A stretch of DNA of 5,436 bases from Planctomycetia bacterium (GTDB lineage Bacteria; Planctomycetota; UBA11346): NCBI GenBank assembly GCA_005801395.1, contig SYDV01000441.1:1-5436 (forward strand). The letters run 5' to 3'. Below are positions 5,276 to 5,436 of the stretch, piece by piece. Position 1 is the stretch's first letter. Every line of letters starts with the position of its first letter. The notes beneath the pieces were generated by a model. That model was not told where the DNA came from and did no database searches. It saw only the letters and a program-made list of their open reading frames with translations. A program made the position numbers and the translations under genes.

Positions 5276-5436
5276 TTATCGCTTTTTGCTGCCTCTTATT
5301 TTTTATTTACAAGCTTGTCTTATTATGGCCATTACGACAACAACGCAATAAACGTTGGTGGTTTGGTTTAGTGACTGCCGTCTTGGCTTTGTGTGGAATC
5401 ATCTTTGGTTTATTAACTGATATTGTCGCGCAAAAA
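5272..5436 (+). CDS. Small integral membrane protein, N-terminal fragment (C-terminus beyond window)
   Basis: I translated this frame by hand from the ATG at 5272, which overlaps the YkgJ-like stop as ATGA, a standard arrangement for translational coupling. It is open to the right edge, giving 55 codons. There are two hydrophobic segments: residues 1-19 (MIIAFCCLLFF onward, ending at LLWP) and about 31-50 (FGLVTAVLALCGIIFGLL). They are separated by a basic loop with RQQRNKRWW, which by the positive-inside rule should face the cytoplasm. The first segment could be a signal anchor. I do not recognise the family. Its coupling to the cysteine-cluster gene suggests a shared role, possibly at the membrane, but this is inference. 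Confidence 0.7.
   Translation, partial: MIIAFCCLLFFIYKLVLLWPLRQQRNKRWWFGLVTAVLALCGIIFGLLTDIVAQK

Overview
The window most likely comes from a Gram-negative bacterium of moderate G+C, plausibly a gammaproteobacterium. That reading rests on an exported protein with a Sec signal peptide, a periplasmic-sensor receptor kinase and a YkgJ-type cysteine-cluster protein. The sequence does not fix the taxon.

Layout. Positions 1-191 (minus) hold the N-terminus of an exported protein that runs off the left edge. Positions 401-2911 (minus) encode an 836-residue transmembrane Ser/Thr protein kinase. Its cytoplasmic kinase domain is joined to a transmembrane segment, an extracytoplasmic Cache-like sensor carrying an EF-hand-like loop, a second transmembrane segment, HAMP, and a class III cyclase-like domain that appears to have lost its catalytic residues. 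Positions 3003-3995 (minus) encode a Gfo/Idh/MocA-family NAD(P)-dependent oxidoreductase of the dihydrodiol-dehydrogenase type. These three genes run in the same direction with gaps of 91 and 209 bases and could be partly co-transcribed. On the plus strand, 4424-5275 encodes a YkgJ-family cysteine-cluster protein. It overlaps by four bases (ATGA) a small membrane protein that runs off the right edge.

The 428-base divergent intergenic region (3996-4423) is the most unusual part. It contains two arrays of 8-bp tandem repeats built from the same unit family (GAAGTCCG / GAGGTCCG / GGAGTCCG) but in opposite orientation (4091-4161 and 4317-4370). They flank a 155-bp core with a 72-nt imperfect palindrome (4203-4274). 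The axis of this palindrome coincides with the midpoint between the inner edges of the arrays, so 4091-4370 looks like one fold-back, MITE-like or structured-RNA element. The candidate promoters of the two flanking genes lie outside it.

Functional links between the genes are not evident. The kinase probably couples a periplasmic signal to phosphorylation of unknown cytoplasmic targets. Nothing in the sequence ties the oxidoreductase or the exported protein to it beyond shared direction. The YkgJ-like gene and the small membrane gene are probably translationally coupled.
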